Assembly: GCA_050012855.1 (NCBI GenBank)
Contig: JBEKGJ010000024.1
Coordinates: forward strand, 5,496 to 69,495
Direction: 5' to 3'
From: JAJXZJ01 sp050012855
Lineage (GTDB): Bacteria > Verrucomicrobiota > Verrucomicrobiia > Limisphaerales > J093
Length of the DNA: 64,000 nt
The notes beneath the pieces were generated by a model that was not told the origin of the DNA, ran no database searches, and saw only the letters and a program-made list of their open reading frames with translations. The stretch's first letter is position 1. Each line of letters starts with the position of its first letter. Positions 27,857-37,669 of this stretch are shown here, one piece after another. The position numbers were made by a program, and so were the translations under genes.

Positions 27857-28747
27857 TCAACCGGCCGCCCGCGGGGTGATGTCCTTGACGAGTTGCTCCA
27901 ACCGGCGTCCGTATTCCACGTAGTTGGCGTACTGCGCCGCCGCGGGGGCGGTTTTCTGCGCGTCGTGGAACACCACCGCCATGTGGGGTTCGATCGAAAT
28001 GCCACCGTTGTAACCGCGGCGCAGCGCGTCCCGCAAAATGTCCCGCACACGACCGTCACCTTCGCCGGGCCAGCGGTAATCGGCGTCGTTGGCGGCCGGA
28101 TTCCACACGGCGTCCTTCACGTGGATGTGAACGGTCAGATCGCGCACCGCCTCCCAAAACTCCCACGGATCCTGCCGCGGCCAGGGTTTTGGCCGGGAGC
28201 GGTCGGGGTTGAAGATCGGGTTGGCGGTGTCGAAGACCCATTTCAGGCCCGGCACCTCGGCCAGTAACTGCAGCGCATGGCGCGGGCTCATCCCGCCATG
28301 GTTCATGCAGTTCTCGTGGACCGGTTGGAGCCCGGCGTCGCGGAACATCCGCGTCACTTCGCGAACGCGGGCAATGACCACCAGCGGAATTTCGTCGGCG
28401 TCGTCCGCCGGCTTGAAGCTCATGATGCGAATGAGCCGTGTGCCCAGCCGTTGCAGGCGCGGAATGGCCCGGCGCACCTCCGCCAGTGTCACCGCAAACG
28501 GTGTGTCCACCGTCTTACCCCAGTTCATAATGGCCGAGCCGAAACAGCAGACGCCGACACCCGCCGCCGCCAGCCGTTCGACCACAACTTCAAAAGCCGC
28601 GTCGGGCAGATCATGGTAATTCGCCCGGGCAAAGCCTGGCACTTCGACGGCCCGGGCCTCGAGGCTGGTCCACCCGAGTTCGCGCGTGGCCCGGATTTGC
28701 GTGTCGAGGTCGGCGCCCGCTTCGTCGGCAATGCCAGTAAGGAACAT
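27857..28747 (-). CDS. Sugar phosphate isomerase/epimerase family protein
   Basis: 296 residues, cytoplasmic TIM barrel. FLTGIADEAGADLDTQI, GWTSLEARAVEVPGF, VHENCMNHGGMS, WVFDTANPIFN, VHIHVKDAV and ISIEPHMAVVFHD give the metal-ligating Glu/Asp/His residues of the xylose-isomerase-like family. ATG 28747 is used; the longer frame to 28981 is a shadow of metF. It starts 23 bp after the metF stop on the same strand, so both may be on one transcript. Substrate unknown. Confidence 0.8.
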   Translation of the reverse strand: MFLTGIADEAGADLDTQIRATRELGWTSLEARAVEVPGFARANYHDLPDAAFEVVVERLAAAGVGVCCFGSAIMNWGKTVDTPFAVTLAEVRRAIPRLQRLGTRLIRIMSFKPADDADEIPLVVIARVREVTRMFRDAGLQPVHENCMNHGGMSPRHALQLLAEVPGLKWVFDTANPIFNPDRSRPKPWPRQDPWEFWEAVRDLTVHIHVKDAVWNPAANDADYRWPGEGDGRVRDILRDALRRGYNGGISIEPHMAVVFHDAQKTAPAAAQYANYVEYGRRLEQLVKDITPRAAG

Positions 28748-28770
28748 AATTGGAGTTGGGTTCGCGTTGC

Positions 28771-29667
28771 TCACGCCGGCGCCAGGCCGAGGTTCTGCAG
28801 GATTCGCGTGGTCGAATGGACCCTGTTTAGCGTGTAGAAGTGCAGCCCGGGCACGCCCTGACGCAACAGGTCCGCGCACTGCTGCGTGGCATACTCGATG
28901 CCGAACTCGGTCGCCGCGGCCTCGTCGTCGCCGAACTTCGCCAGGTCGGCCTGCAGCGTCGTCGGCAGCGTCGCGCCGCACAGCGCCACGAACCGCCGGA
29001 TTTGCCCGGCGTTCAGGATCGGGATGACGCCCGGGACGATCGGCACGGTCACCCCGAGCCTGGCCGTGAGGAAATCGCGAAATTCGTAGAACCAGCGGTT
29101 GTCGAAGAAAAGCTGCGTGATGACAAAGTGGGCGCCGCAGTCAATCTTCGCCTTCAGCCGCTGCCAGTCCACCTGCCGGCCGGCCTGGCACTCCGGGTGC
29201 CCCTCGGGAAAGCCTGCCACGCCGATCGAGAACCCGCCCTGCTCGCGGGTCACGGTGACCAGTTCATGCGCGAACTCGAAGCCGCCTTCCGGCCGTACGA
29301 AGGCGTTCGTGCCCGCCAGCGGATCGCCCCGCAACGCCAGGATGTTCCGGATGCCGCGGGTCCGCGCCTCCGCCAGCAGCGCCACAATCTCCTGGCGGGT
29401 TGCGCCCACGCAGGTGAGATGCGCCATCCCGGGCGTGCTGAAATCCCGCTGGATTCGCTCCACCATCCCCAGCGTCTTGTCCCGCGTGCTGCCGCCGGCG
29501 CCGTAGGTAACGGAACAAAACGCGGGCTTCAACCGCAACAGCGCCGGCAGGGTTTTCGCCAACCACACGCGGTCGCCCTCTTCCGTCTTCGGCGTGAAAA
29601 ACTCGAAGGACACCAGGGCCCGACCGGCGGCCCGACCCGCCGCGTAGAGTTCAGGAATCGCCTGCAT
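28771..29667 (-). CDS. metF: 5,10-methylenetetrahydrofolate reductase
   Basis: 298 residues, the usual bacterial MetF length. LVSFEFFTPKTEEGD carries the catalytic Glu; SVTYGAGGSTRDKTL, NILALRGDPLAG and FVITQLFFDN are FAD/folate-binding motifs, and PIVPGVIPILN follows. It reduces methylene-THF to methyl-THF for methionine synthesis. No SAM riboswitch is evident in the 100 bp upstream. Confidence 0.93.
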   Translation of the reverse strand: MQAIPELYAAGRAAGRALVSFEFFTPKTEEGDRVWLAKTLPALLRLKPAFCSVTYGAGGSTRDKTLGMVERIQRDFSTPGMAHLTCVGATRQEIVALLAEARTRGIRNILALRGDPLAGTNAFVRPEGGFEFAHELVTVTREQGGFSIGVAGFPEGHPECQAGRQVDWQRLKAKIDCGAHFVITQLFFDNRWFYEFRDFLTARLGVTVPIVPGVIPILNAGQIRRFVALCGATLPTTLQADLAKFGDDEAAATEFGIEYATQQCADLLRQGVPGLHFYTLNRVHSTTRILQNLGLAPA

Positions 29668-29752
29668 GATGGGGTGATCATGAACCTCTTATCCGCCGCG
29701 CGCAAGCCGCCATGGCGGCGTCACCCCGCAGGGGTGCATCCCCGCTCGCCCT

Positions 29753-29859
29753 CGCGCGCAGGTCTGTGACCCGCAGCACGACCGCAGGCAAGGCTGCGTT
29801 GGAGTCTTCCGGGCGTTTTCATGCTGGCGAGGTTGCTGCGACTCGCAAAGTCGCGCGCC
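29753..29859. repeat. BIME-like palindromic element, family E (107 bp)
   Basis: Second copy of the element at 9842-9949: left hairpin CAGGTCTGTGACCCGCAGCA and right TGCTGCGACTCGCAAAGTCGCGCGCC, separated by about 55 bp unlike the other copy. It fills most of the gap between the metF start and the end of the macroglobulin gene. Confidence 0.6.
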
Positions 29860-29934
29860 GCTCGTCCCGCCAGAGGCACAAAGTTCTGTCGCGATGCCGG
29901 ATGCGCTTTCCGTTGGCCAGCGGGAGTTCGCTCC

Positions 29935-32900
29935 TCAATCCATCGGGGCCGCGGAAATGACCTCGGTCCCGGACAAACCGAACCGTTCCGGGTGGTACAT
30001 TTCCTCGACCTTGGCCGGCGGCGCCGTCACGGTTCCCGCGGCCCGGACGCGCGTCAGATACCGGATGGTGTAACGGCCCGGCGCAAGGTCGTTGCTGAAA
30101 AACAGGGCGCGATCGGTCCGCAACTCGCGATGGTCGCTCACCCAATCCTCCGCCAGGTCCGCACCCGCGGTCGCCTGCGACTTGAACTCCGGGTTGATCG
30201 CCTCAAACAACGCCGGCAGGGCATCGTCAACCGCCACATAATGCGCGGTCTGACGCACCACGAGTGTCAACGTGACCAGCACGCGATCGCCGACGCGCAA
30301 CCCCGTCACCGGTTGCGGCTGGTTCTTCTCATCGAGCCGCGCGTAGGCCCGTTGAATCGAATAACCCCGGTCCTGCCGGGGAGGGCGAGCCACGCTGGTC
30401 TGCGCCTCGAGGCTCGCCTGCGCGAAAAGCGGTCCCGACGCGGCGCTGCGCAATGTCAATGGTTGGTTGGCCCGCTCCGGCGCGACGGCAAAGGCCCGTT
30501 CGTGGGCCGCCGGCGTTGACGGGAACGCGAACTCGGATTTTTCCTCGCCCCACTCCACCTTCGCGGCGCCTTCCGCGCGTCGGGCCTCGACGCGCTGGGC
30601 GTACTCCGCGAGGGCAAGCAGCGCCCAGGCATTGCCCTGCGTGGTGGGCCAGCGGCCGTTTTCATTGGCCGCGAACAGCTCGCTGACAAGCACGTCCACC
30701 GCCGGATCCTGCGGCCGGAACCGCACCCAGGCCAGCAACCGGGCGCCCAGTTCGCTGGCCGCGTTGCCGAAACGCCCGCCCCGTTCGGCCGAGCCCGGTT
30801 CGGAACGCGGCGCCAGGAGTCCCGCGACCATCTCCGTCGGTCCGTTTGCCTCCAGGACCGCCAGCGCGAGCCACGAGGCGGCTTCGCCCGAAAGTTCGGC
30901 GCGACGGGCAAACAACGCTTCGTGATAGGCGGGCTCGGGTTTGCCCAACAACCCCAGGGCGCAGAGCGCGAGACAGTGGTCGCTCAGGACCAGACCGTCC
31001 CGGACATCGGCCGTGCCGGCGAGTTCCTTCCGCAGGTAGGCCGCGAGCGCGTCCGGGCTGGGCGAAGGAACCGGCACACACTGGCGTCGGGCCATAGCCA
31101 ACGCGATCCCGCCATACGCGCTGCCCCAGAGCGTCGGCTCCGAACCGTGCGGCCAGTAAGCCAGGCCGCCGGCGGGAGTCTGCATCGCCAGCAGTTGGAA
31201 GACGCCTTCCCGCACCTGCCGTTCGATGAGCTCGACATTCGTGGCTCCCGGCAGGAACGCGGGCTGCGATCGCAGGACCAGCAACGGCAGCAGCTTCGAG
31301 CCCGTTTGTTCCACGCACCCGTAGGGATAGGCCAGCAGATAACCCGCCGCCTCGTTCAAATTGCCCAGGCGCGTGTTGGCCACCCGCACCGTCGCCGTTC
31401 CATGCCCTTCGAGCAATTGCGGGTTCGCGTGGGCGAGCAGGTTGGTCTCGCCGCCGGCCACGCGGGCGAGCAGCACCTCGCGCAACCTCGGCGCGGCATA
31501 ACCCACTTCGAGCGTGGACTGGACCGAGTCCATGAACGAGGCTGTGTCGGGGTCCGCCGCCGCGGCACCGCCGACAAACCGCGCCCGCCAAACCCACTTC
31601 GCGGAACCGGCGGCAACGCACTCGACCGGCACATCGAGCCAGCCCACCCCCTGCGCCGGCACCGTCACCCGACCGACCAACGCGGCGGCCGGCGCGCCGT
31701 TCGTGTCCAGCTTCGCCTGCGCGTCCAACGTCAGGCTCACTTCCACTTCGCCCGCGGCGTCCGTGCGGTTCAACACCACCGCGCGGGCCAGCAACCGGTC
31801 ACCAACATTGGCGAAACGCGGGAGGGCGGGCTCGATCATCAACGGCTTGTTGATCCGCACCGCGGCCTCGGCGTTGCCGAACTGGCTGCGCGCCGTGTGG
31901 ACCACCGCCACCAAACGGTACCGGGTCAGGTTGTCCGGCGCGGTGAACTCGAAGTTCACGCGACCCGCGGCGCCGGTCATCAGGCCGGCATTCCAAAACG
32001 CCAGGGCCACAAAGTTCTGCCGCATCCGCGCGAGGCCGCCGCCGCCCACCAGAAACCCCTTGTTCTGGAACCGCAGTTCCGCCGGGTCTTCCGGCATCAA
32101 CTGCGTCAGCGTGATGCCGCTGGTGACGGCCAGCGGCCGCGGGGCGAAGAAGAACCCATACGGATCCGGCGCGGCAAAGCCGGTGAGACTCAGCACCCCC
32201 TCGTCCACGGCGAAAACTGTCACTTCGGCCGCCGGCACCGGCCGGCCGGTGGCGTCGGCGACCACCGCCGCCACGCGGACCGTTTCGCCGGGCCGGTGAT
32301 CCGCCACATCGGGATGCAGTTCAACCAGAAGGCGGGCGTCCGGTCGAGCGACGTTGAGCTGGCAGTAACCGACCCGGTACTCCGGCATCTTGCTTTCCCG
32401 CGTGCTGTCCGCCGCCCCGCGGACCAGGACCACCGAGACGAAGACGTTCGGCGCGTCGCCCGGCAGGATGGGCACCGACAGGGCCGGAGCGTTGCCCACG
32501 AGATTCGTCACAAACGCCCGCCGGACGCCATCGCGCTCGACGGTGACCAGCGCCGCGCCACTGATCGGCGTCTTCACCACAAGGGTGGCCGTGTCACCCA
32601 CAACATAATTCGTCCGGTCCGGCACCAGTTCCGCCTGGACCTCGTTGCGGTAGTTCCAGCCCAGTGCTTCCGTGCCGGGAACGTAAAACTCAGTCGCGGT
32701 GATGACATCGCGTCCGCCCCCGTCCTTCGCGGTCGCTTCGAGCAAATAATACCCGGCTTGCGGAGGCGTAAACGACACGGGGGGCGCGGGCGCAACCGCC
32801 TCCCACCGGCCGTCGCGTTTCACCACTGCGGCGGTCTCGATCTCAGCCTGCGCCACCTCGTGCTGCTCGAGCTCGTTCCGATAACTCACCGCTCCCCCCG

Positions 32901-35643
32901 CCGAGGCGACCCGGACGCTGCGCCATTCCAGGCGGCGCAAGCGGGCCACGGCGCGCACCGGTTGCGGCCAGGGCTGGCCGGTGGCACTCACCGCCACCGC
33001 TATGACCGGCATCGCCGCGCCCGCCCGCAAACCGACTGGCGGAGGGGTCAGTCCCAAGTAAAGTGCTGAACTGTGGACCAGGAAGCCCGCCGGACTGCTG
33101 ACCGTTTGCTGATTGACGTCAGTCACTTCCGCCAGCAACTCGCACCGCCGCGGATGCGGCGCGCGGGCGTTCATGGTCACCTCCGGTTTCAGCACCAAAC
33201 CCGCGGTGTAGTCAACCTGTCCTTCCAGTGTGAGCGAACCGGGACTGCGATCCAATTCCGGCGACCAGAGATCGCCACAGAAAACAAAACGGTCAAACCC
33301 GGCGGGCGCGAAATCCTCATCCATCGCGCGCAAGGACCACTCGACCCGCGCCTTCGTCAACGGTTGCCCCAGCAGGTAACGTGCATTGACCGTCACCGCC
33401 GGTGTCTCCCCCGCCGGCACTTCCGGTGGGGCCTTGAGCGTCACCTCGAATGCGTTCGGTCGGTATTCCTCGACGCGAAAATCATGCTGCCCGACCACCA
33501 CTTCGGAGCGATCGGCGCGCCGCAATTCCACGCGGTAATCTCCCAGCGAAACCGGCGGCAGGACCAGTCGAAACTCCAGCGAACCCAGCGGGCCGAACAC
33601 GAGGTTCGTCTCCAGGAAGGTCTGCCCCTGGGCGTTGATGGCGCGCAGCGTCACCGTCTCTCCGCCCGGCACCGCGAACTCGCCGTCGCGCCACTCGCGG
33701 GCGATCGCCTTGAGGTGCGCCGTTTCGCCACGCCGGTAAACCGGCCGGTCGCTGAACAGCAGCACCTGGAGCGTGTTGGTATCGCGTTGCCACGCCATGG
33801 GAAGACCGAAGCCGTAGCTCGGGATGCCCCCTTCGTCGAGGGCGGCGGCGCGCAAGTCGTCGGCGGTTTCGGCCATCACAAACGCCGCCTCCCCCGTCGG
33901 GTGCAGCCGCGCCAGCCCGGCCGCATCCGTCACCGCCTCCGCCACCATTTCGTTCTCCCGCGTCAGCAAGCGCACCGTCACCCCCGGAAGCGGCTGCCCG
34001 CTCGCGTAGGAAAACACCTCCACCAGCACAGCGCCCGGCGCCTGTTTCCACACCAAACCCAGGTCGGTGACCTGGACCAGCGCCTCCGTGCCCGTCCGCT
34101 TCGAAAGCCCCGCCGCATTCCAGGTCGTCGTGGCCTCGAGGAAGACCGCTCCGTGCCCGCCCGCCCCCAGGATCTCGTCCCAGCCCAGCGTGATTTCCCC
34201 GCCTTCGTCCACGGCGTTGGTCAGCGGGTAATCCGCCTCGAAGATCGTTCGTCCGGGCACGAGGTTGAACGCGATCTCCTGATATGCCTCGTCCGGGTCG
34301 TCGCGTTCCTCCCACGAGCGGTAATAGCTGCGATAGCCACGCAAGGCGTGCACCAAGGTATGGCGGTCGAACGCCTTCGCCCGCACCTTCACCGTGCCGG
34401 TGTTCATGAATGCCAGCGGGAACTCGCGCCGGCCGCCGGCGAGTTGCTCGGTCGAAAACTCCGGGAAGTAGAGCCTGGGCGGCATCGGCGCGAACCGCAC
34501 GACGGCCGTGTGATCGGCCGCCAGCGTGAAGGGTTCGCGCGCAGTCAGCCCGCGCCGCATCGTCACCGTGTAATTCGTCGCCAATGCAAAATCGCCCGAG
34601 GCAATCAACCGGTTGCCGTTGGGCACGAACGTAAGGTTTGTTGGTGCCGGTGACACCGCGATCCAGTCGGCGAGATTGGTCGGGTTCCACTCCGGCGCGA
34701 GCGGCTTCGTGAACGTGATTGCCAGCCAACGCCCGATGGACCGCGTGTTCTGGGCCTCGACCGCGGCGACGGCGAAGGGCTGCACATCACCCAGCGGCAG
34801 CCGGAACTCCCCCGCCAATCGCACGCCGCGTTCGGTGGACGGCAGCCCGCGCGCCACCACCAGCTCCCAGCCGTGCCCGGCGGGCAGTGGCCGAGCCGCC
34901 GTGATGAGCAAAGCGTTCAGTATTTCAGGGTTGACGCCCGGTCCTCGCGGCAGCGGACGTTCCGCCCGCACGCTGACGTGCTGACCTGCGGTGGGAAACG
35001 CCTCGGACCACGCCGGCGCGGGCGGCGGCCACCAAAGAGCCTCCGCTTCCCAGGCAAACCGGCTCGCCTGCGCCACGCGCGCGGGCACGATGCCCGCGTC
35101 ACGGCTGCGGAAAGCCATCCAGCGTCCCGCCCCGGTCGCCTTCACGCCCGCATTGAAATCCAGACGAATCCACGGCGTCGCCGATTGGTTGGTCCCCGCC
35201 TGCTCCCGCATCGGGTGATCCACCACCAACAGCGACGGCGTGCGCAAAACCCGATCCAGCCGCGCCGCCGAACGTCGTCCATCGGCTTCCGTCAAACCGT
35301 GCCGCAGGCGGAAGCGGTAAGCGGTGTCGAGGGCCAGGGGCGCGGTCGGCGTGAACACCCCGCTGCGCTCGCTCAGCCAGACAAACCGGCCTCGCAGTGC
35401 CGGCGTGATCACCAGCGGCGACGGCTCGGCCGGATGCCCCACCTGCTCCGCCGCAACGACCGCCCGCTCGAAGCGCAGTTCGAAGGTGGTCGTGGGTTCG
35501 AGCACCTCGGGGTTGAGCACAAGTTGCACGCCCTCGGCGGTTGGCGGCCCCATGGAACAACCGGGCAAAAGGAGCAGAATCAGGACAACGACCGCCAGGA
35601 TGGCGGTCGCCAGACTGGGCAGGCGAGTCAGGTGCAGGGACAT
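29935..35643 (-). CDS. Alpha-2-macroglobulin family lipoprotein with intact thioester
   Basis: 1902 residues. The signal peptide ends in a lipobox, LLPGC with Cys29, so the protein is probably lipid-anchored. Successive MG-type beta-sandwich domains follow; the bait-region area precedes an A2M domain (FWNAGLMTGAAGRVNFEFTAPDNLT) and the thioester motif YPYGCVEQ with Cys1443. The C-terminal alpha/alpha barrel and receptor-type domain end the protein. Bacterial members (yfhM type) trap proteases in the periplasm and usually sit beside PBP1C; here the PBP1C gene is 13.6 kb away on the same strand. ATG 35643 gives the lipoprotein signal. Confidence 0.92.
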   Translation of the reverse strand: MSLHLTRLPSLATAILAVVVLILLLLPGCSMGPPTAEGVQLVLNPEVLEPTTTFELRFERAVVAAEQVGHPAEPSPLVITPALRGRFVWLSERSGVFTPTAPLALDTAYRFRLRHGLTEADGRRSAARLDRVLRTPSLLVVDHPMREQAGTNQSATPWIRLDFNAGVKATGAGRWMAFRSRDAGIVPARVAQASRFAWEAEALWWPPPAPAWSEAFPTAGQHVSVRAERPLPRGPGVNPEILNALLITAARPLPAGHGWELVVARGLPSTERGVRLAGEFRLPLGDVQPFAVAAVEAQNTRSIGRWLAITFTKPLAPEWNPTNLADWIAVSPAPTNLTFVPNGNRLIASGDFALATNYTVTMRRGLTAREPFTLAADHTAVVRFAPMPPRLYFPEFSTEQLAGGRREFPLAFMNTGTVKVRAKAFDRHTLVHALRGYRSYYRSWEERDDPDEAYQEIAFNLVPGRTIFEADYPLTNAVDEGGEITLGWDEILGAGGHGAVFLEATTTWNAAGLSKRTGTEALVQVTDLGLVWKQAPGAVLVEVFSYASGQPLPGVTVRLLTRENEMVAEAVTDAAGLARLHPTGEAAFVMAETADDLRAAALDEGGIPSYGFGLPMAWQRDTNTLQVLLFSDRPVYRRGETAHLKAIAREWRDGEFAVPGGETVTLRAINAQGQTFLETNLVFGPLGSLEFRLVLPPVSLGDYRVELRRADRSEVVVGQHDFRVEEYRPNAFEVTLKAPPEVPAGETPAVTVNARYLLGQPLTKARVEWSLRAMDEDFAPAGFDRFVFCGDLWSPELDRSPGSLTLEGQVDYTAGLVLKPEVTMNARAPHPRRCELLAEVTDVNQQTVSSPAGFLVHSSALYLGLTPPPVGLRAGAAMPVIAVAVSATGQPWPQPVRAVARLRRLEWRSVRVASAGGAVSYRNELEQHEVAQAEIETAAVVKRDGRWEAVAPAPPVSFTPPQAGYYLLEATAKDGGGRDVITATEFYVPGTEALGWNYRNEVQAELVPDRTNYVVGDTATLVVKTPISGAALVTVERDGVRRAFVTNLVGNAPALSVPILPGDAPNVFVSVVLVRGAADSTRESKMPEYRVGYCQLNVARPDARLLVELHPDVADHRPGETVRVAAVVADATGRPVPAAEVTVFAVDEGVLSLTGFAAPDPYGFFFAPRPLAVTSGITLTQLMPEDPAELRFQNKGFLVGGGGLARMRQNFVALAFWNAGLMTGAAGRVNFEFTAPDNLTRYRLVAVVHTARSQFGNAEAAVRINKPLMIEPALPRFANVGDRLLARAVVLNRTDAAGEVEVSLTLDAQAKLDTNGAPAAALVGRVTVPAQGVGWLDVPVECVAAGSAKWVWRARFVGGAAAADPDTASFMDSVQSTLEVGYAAPRLREVLLARVAGGETNLLAHANPQLLEGHGTATVRVANTRLGNLNEAAGYLLAYPYGCVEQTGSKLLPLLVLRSQPAFLPGATNVELIERQVREGVFQLLAMQTPAGGLAYWPHGSEPTLWGSAYGGIALAMARRQCVPVPSPSPDALAAYLRKELAGTADVRDGLVLSDHCLALCALGLLGKPEPAYHEALFARRAELSGEAASWLALAVLEANGPTEMVAGLLAPRSEPGSAERGGRFGNAASELGARLLAWVRFRPQDPAVDVLVSELFAANENGRWPTTQGNAWALLALAEYAQRVEARRAEGAAKVEWGEEKSEFAFPSTPAAHERAFAVAPERANQPLTLRSAASGPLFAQASLEAQTSVARPPRQDRGYSIQRAYARLDEKNQPQPVTGLRVGDRVLVTLTLVVRQTAHYVAVDDALPALFEAINPEFKSQATAGADLAEDWVSDHRELRTDRALFFSNDLAPGRYTIRYLTRVRAAGTVTAPPAKVEEMYHPERFGLSGTEVISAAPMD

Positions 35644-35891
35644 GATCGGTCCTGGCGGGCACACTGAACGACGCCGTCTCCCTGTCAAGGGACGGTTGTT
35701 CACAAGACGCCTGTCTGGCGGGCGGCCCAACCGCCCGGCGGGCAGGTTTCATGGCCGTTGATGTGAAGTCGGCCAGGTCAGAGGGGCTTGCACCCGGCCG
35801 TCCAAGTGCGCTCTCCGGCGCAGCCAGTTCCGATGCGTCTGCCCGGGGGGGCAGAAATCTCGTCTTTTGCTTGATTTGGCTGGGGAAAAAA

Positions 35892-35970
35892 TGGGGTGGC
35901 TGACGGGATTTGAACCCGCGACAGCCAGATCCACAATCTGGAGCTCTAACCAGGCTGAGCTACAGCCACC
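35892..35970 (-). tRNA. tRNA-His (GTG)
   Basis: Minus-strand cloverleaf. The acceptor is GGTGGCT paired with AGCCACC, with the extra G-1 at 35970 opposite C73 (35895), the hallmark of tRNA-His. The anticodon stem-loop is CCAGA-TTGTGGA-TCTGG with anticodon GTG, and the T arm is CGGGTTCAAATCCCG. The CCA end is encoded (35892-35894) and is followed by a run of T residues that may end transcription. Confidence 0.97.
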
Positions 35971-35980
35971 ATCCGGCGTC

Positions 35981-36009
35981 ACGCTAATTTTCCTGCCGGA
36001 AAGCGTCAA
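35981..36009 (-). promoter_or_regulatory. Promoter of tRNA-His
   Basis: On the minus strand TTGACG (36009-36004), 17-base spacer, TAGCGT (35986-35981), then 10 bases to the first tRNA nucleotide. Its spacing to a known RNA start makes it the best supported promoter of the window. Confidence 0.65.
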
Positions 36010-36016
36010 CCTGATT

Positions 36017-36976
36017 TCAAGCGATCGGCGGCACGGCCGCGGACGGTGGCGCCGCAAACGGCGGCGGCAGGGGCGGCTGAATCGGTTCGCTGAAGCACCG
36101 CCAGCCCGGCCCGAACTGTCCCAGGAAACAGAGCGAGTAGCTCCGACGAAACACCAGCAGCGGGAGGAGAATCACCGAGCCGACGTAGGGCAACGCCGCC
36201 AGGCAGCAGGTCAGACAGGTGACCACGAGCGCAATAAAGCCCACCCCCACCGCAAGCACCAGTTTCATCAGGAAATACAGGATAATCGTGCCGACCTGAC
36301 CGGCCAGCACCTCGCGCCGCACGATACTCCAGGCTTCGAGGACGCGTTGGCGGCGCAGGTACATCGCCGGCACCACGAAGTCCTCGAGCAACACGTGGAC
36401 AACCCCACAGGCCAGCAGTTCCGCGAACAACAACGGCAGGCCGGCCAACAAAGCCACGAGCGCGCCGGAACCAAACCGTTCCGCCCGGATGTCCGGCCAG
36501 GCCAGCGCCAATCCCGCCCCCACCGTGATGACCGCCACGACGCACGCGACCAGCCCAAAGCAAACCGAGAACAAAAAAAGGCTGTTGCCCTGGCGGGCGA
36601 ACTCATTCCACGGCTCCACGACGGCGGCCCGATTGCGCACCACCCCGTCGAGAAACATGAACCTGCCCCGGCTGCGAATCCAGGTCAGGACCAGGCCCAG
36701 GGCCAGGAACACCAGGAAAAACAACCCCGCCACCGCAATGACCAGCGCAAAATGAGCGCGGATCCACTCCATCACCGGATCGAAGAACGACCGGAAATTC
36801 CCATTGGCGCCGTTGAATTGGTTGCCGCCGCCGGAATAGACGCCCCCTTCGCCGAGGTAAGCCAGGAAGGCGCAGAAACCCAGGATGAACCATTTGTCCC
36901 AGGCGAACGGACGAAACAGGATCAGTTTGACGCGTTCCACCGCTTGTTCGATTGGCTCAACAACGGAAACATGCAT
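36017..36976 (-). CDS. Conserved hypothetical polytopic membrane protein
   Basis: 319 residues. An amphipathic N-terminus (VVEPIEQAVERVKLILFRPF) is followed by hydrophobic segments at about 28-42, 70-95, 125-150, 165-190, 220-250 and 255-275, and the C-terminus is Pro/Ala-rich and disordered. The pattern resembles bacterial proteins with a glycerophosphodiesterase-membrane-like domain, but I cannot assign a function. A short Gly/Asn-rich loop follows the first helix. It reads away from the 37-kb repeat region and ends 8 bp from the tRNA promoter. Confidence 0.7.
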   Translation of the reverse strand: MHVSVVEPIEQAVERVKLILFRPFAWDKWFILGFCAFLAYLGEGGVYSGGGNQFNGANGNFRSFFDPVMEWIRAHFALVIAVAGLFFLVFLALGLVLTWIRSRGRFMFLDGVVRNRAAVVEPWNEFARQGNSLFLFSVCFGLVACVVAVITVGAGLALAWPDIRAERFGSGALVALLAGLPLLFAELLACGVVHVLLEDFVVPAMYLRRQRVLEAWSIVRREVLAGQVGTIILYFLMKLVLAVGVGFIALVVTCLTCCLAALPYVGSVILLPLLVFRRSYSLCFLGQFGPGWRCFSEPIQPPLPPPFAAPPSAAVPPIA

Positions 36977-37417
36977 TTTGCGGGAGTGGGGTTGGAGTTT
37001 TCGATGCGCTCGCAGTTAATTCGCCAGGAATCGTTGGCAACTTACACCCCCGGGCAGGCGATGTCCAACCTTGTGTTCGGCCGGTCGTGTCCTGATTTGA
37101 CTGTGCCGGCGGGGCGAGCGTCCCCGCGAGCCGGCGTGTCGGAGCCTCGCGGAGCGAGGGGGTGACGGGTCGTCGCCCTGCGACGACTTCCCGGAGCCTC
37201 ACCGCCAGATTCAGCCAGATTCAGCGTTGCCAAGCGCAGCGAAACGCGGAACGCTCTCTGCCGCGCCGGCCAGTGGCGGTGGACCATTGCGACCGGATGT
37301 CTGCCGGTTTATGCCGGGCACGGGAACAAATCGCTCCGCCCCAATGGGTCAGCATGATCGGGATTGAATCCGGATGGCTTTTCCGCCACCTTAACCAGCG
37401 TACAACGAAATAGAACT
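36977..37417. repeat. Gene-free stretch with family B repeat and small palindromes
   Basis: 441 bp between the membrane protein and hicB. On the minus strand 37136-37081 is a family B copy (GCCGGCTCGCGGGGACGCTC...GCCCCGCC). It is followed by hairpins such as GTCGTCGCCCTGCGACGAC near 37170 and a tandem duplication of CAGATTCAGC (37204-37223). No convincing ORF. Confidence 0.5.
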
Positions 37418-37669
37418 ATGCTCGCTCAATACATGGACATGGCTTTGGAGCTGGCCCGCTACGAGATCATCGAAGACGACAACTCCTACTGGGGCGAGAT
37501 CCCGGGATTCCAAGGCGTGTGGGCCAAACACGGCACGCTGGCCGGATGCCAGCGCGAACTGCGGGAAGTCTTGAGCGACTGGCTGGCGTTGCGACTGCGG
37601 CTGGATTTGGAGATCCCGACCCTGGGCAACCTGAATCTCAACCGGATTGGCGCTCTCGCCCATGCCTAA
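37418..37669 (+). CDS. hicB: HicB-type antitoxin
   Basis: 83 residues. ALARYEIIEDDNSYWGEIPGF(QGVWAKH) followed by TLAGCQRELREVLSDWLALRL is the partial-RNase-H-like HicB fold, which binds and masks HicA. The C-terminal DNA-binding helix-turn-helix of larger HicB proteins is absent. The gene overlaps the hicA start by 8 bp, so the pair is translationally coupled. ATG 37418 is used; the 37364 Met adds residues without support. Confidence 0.8.
   Translation: MLAQYMDMALELARYEIIEDDNSYWGEIPGFQGVWAKHGTLAGCQRELREVLSDWLALRLRLDLEIPTLGNLNLNRIGALAHA

Noticed and set aside
30922..33069. 715-aa plus-strand frame inside the macroglobulin gene
   Set aside because: Arg-rich antisense shadow of a gene with clear A2M motifs.
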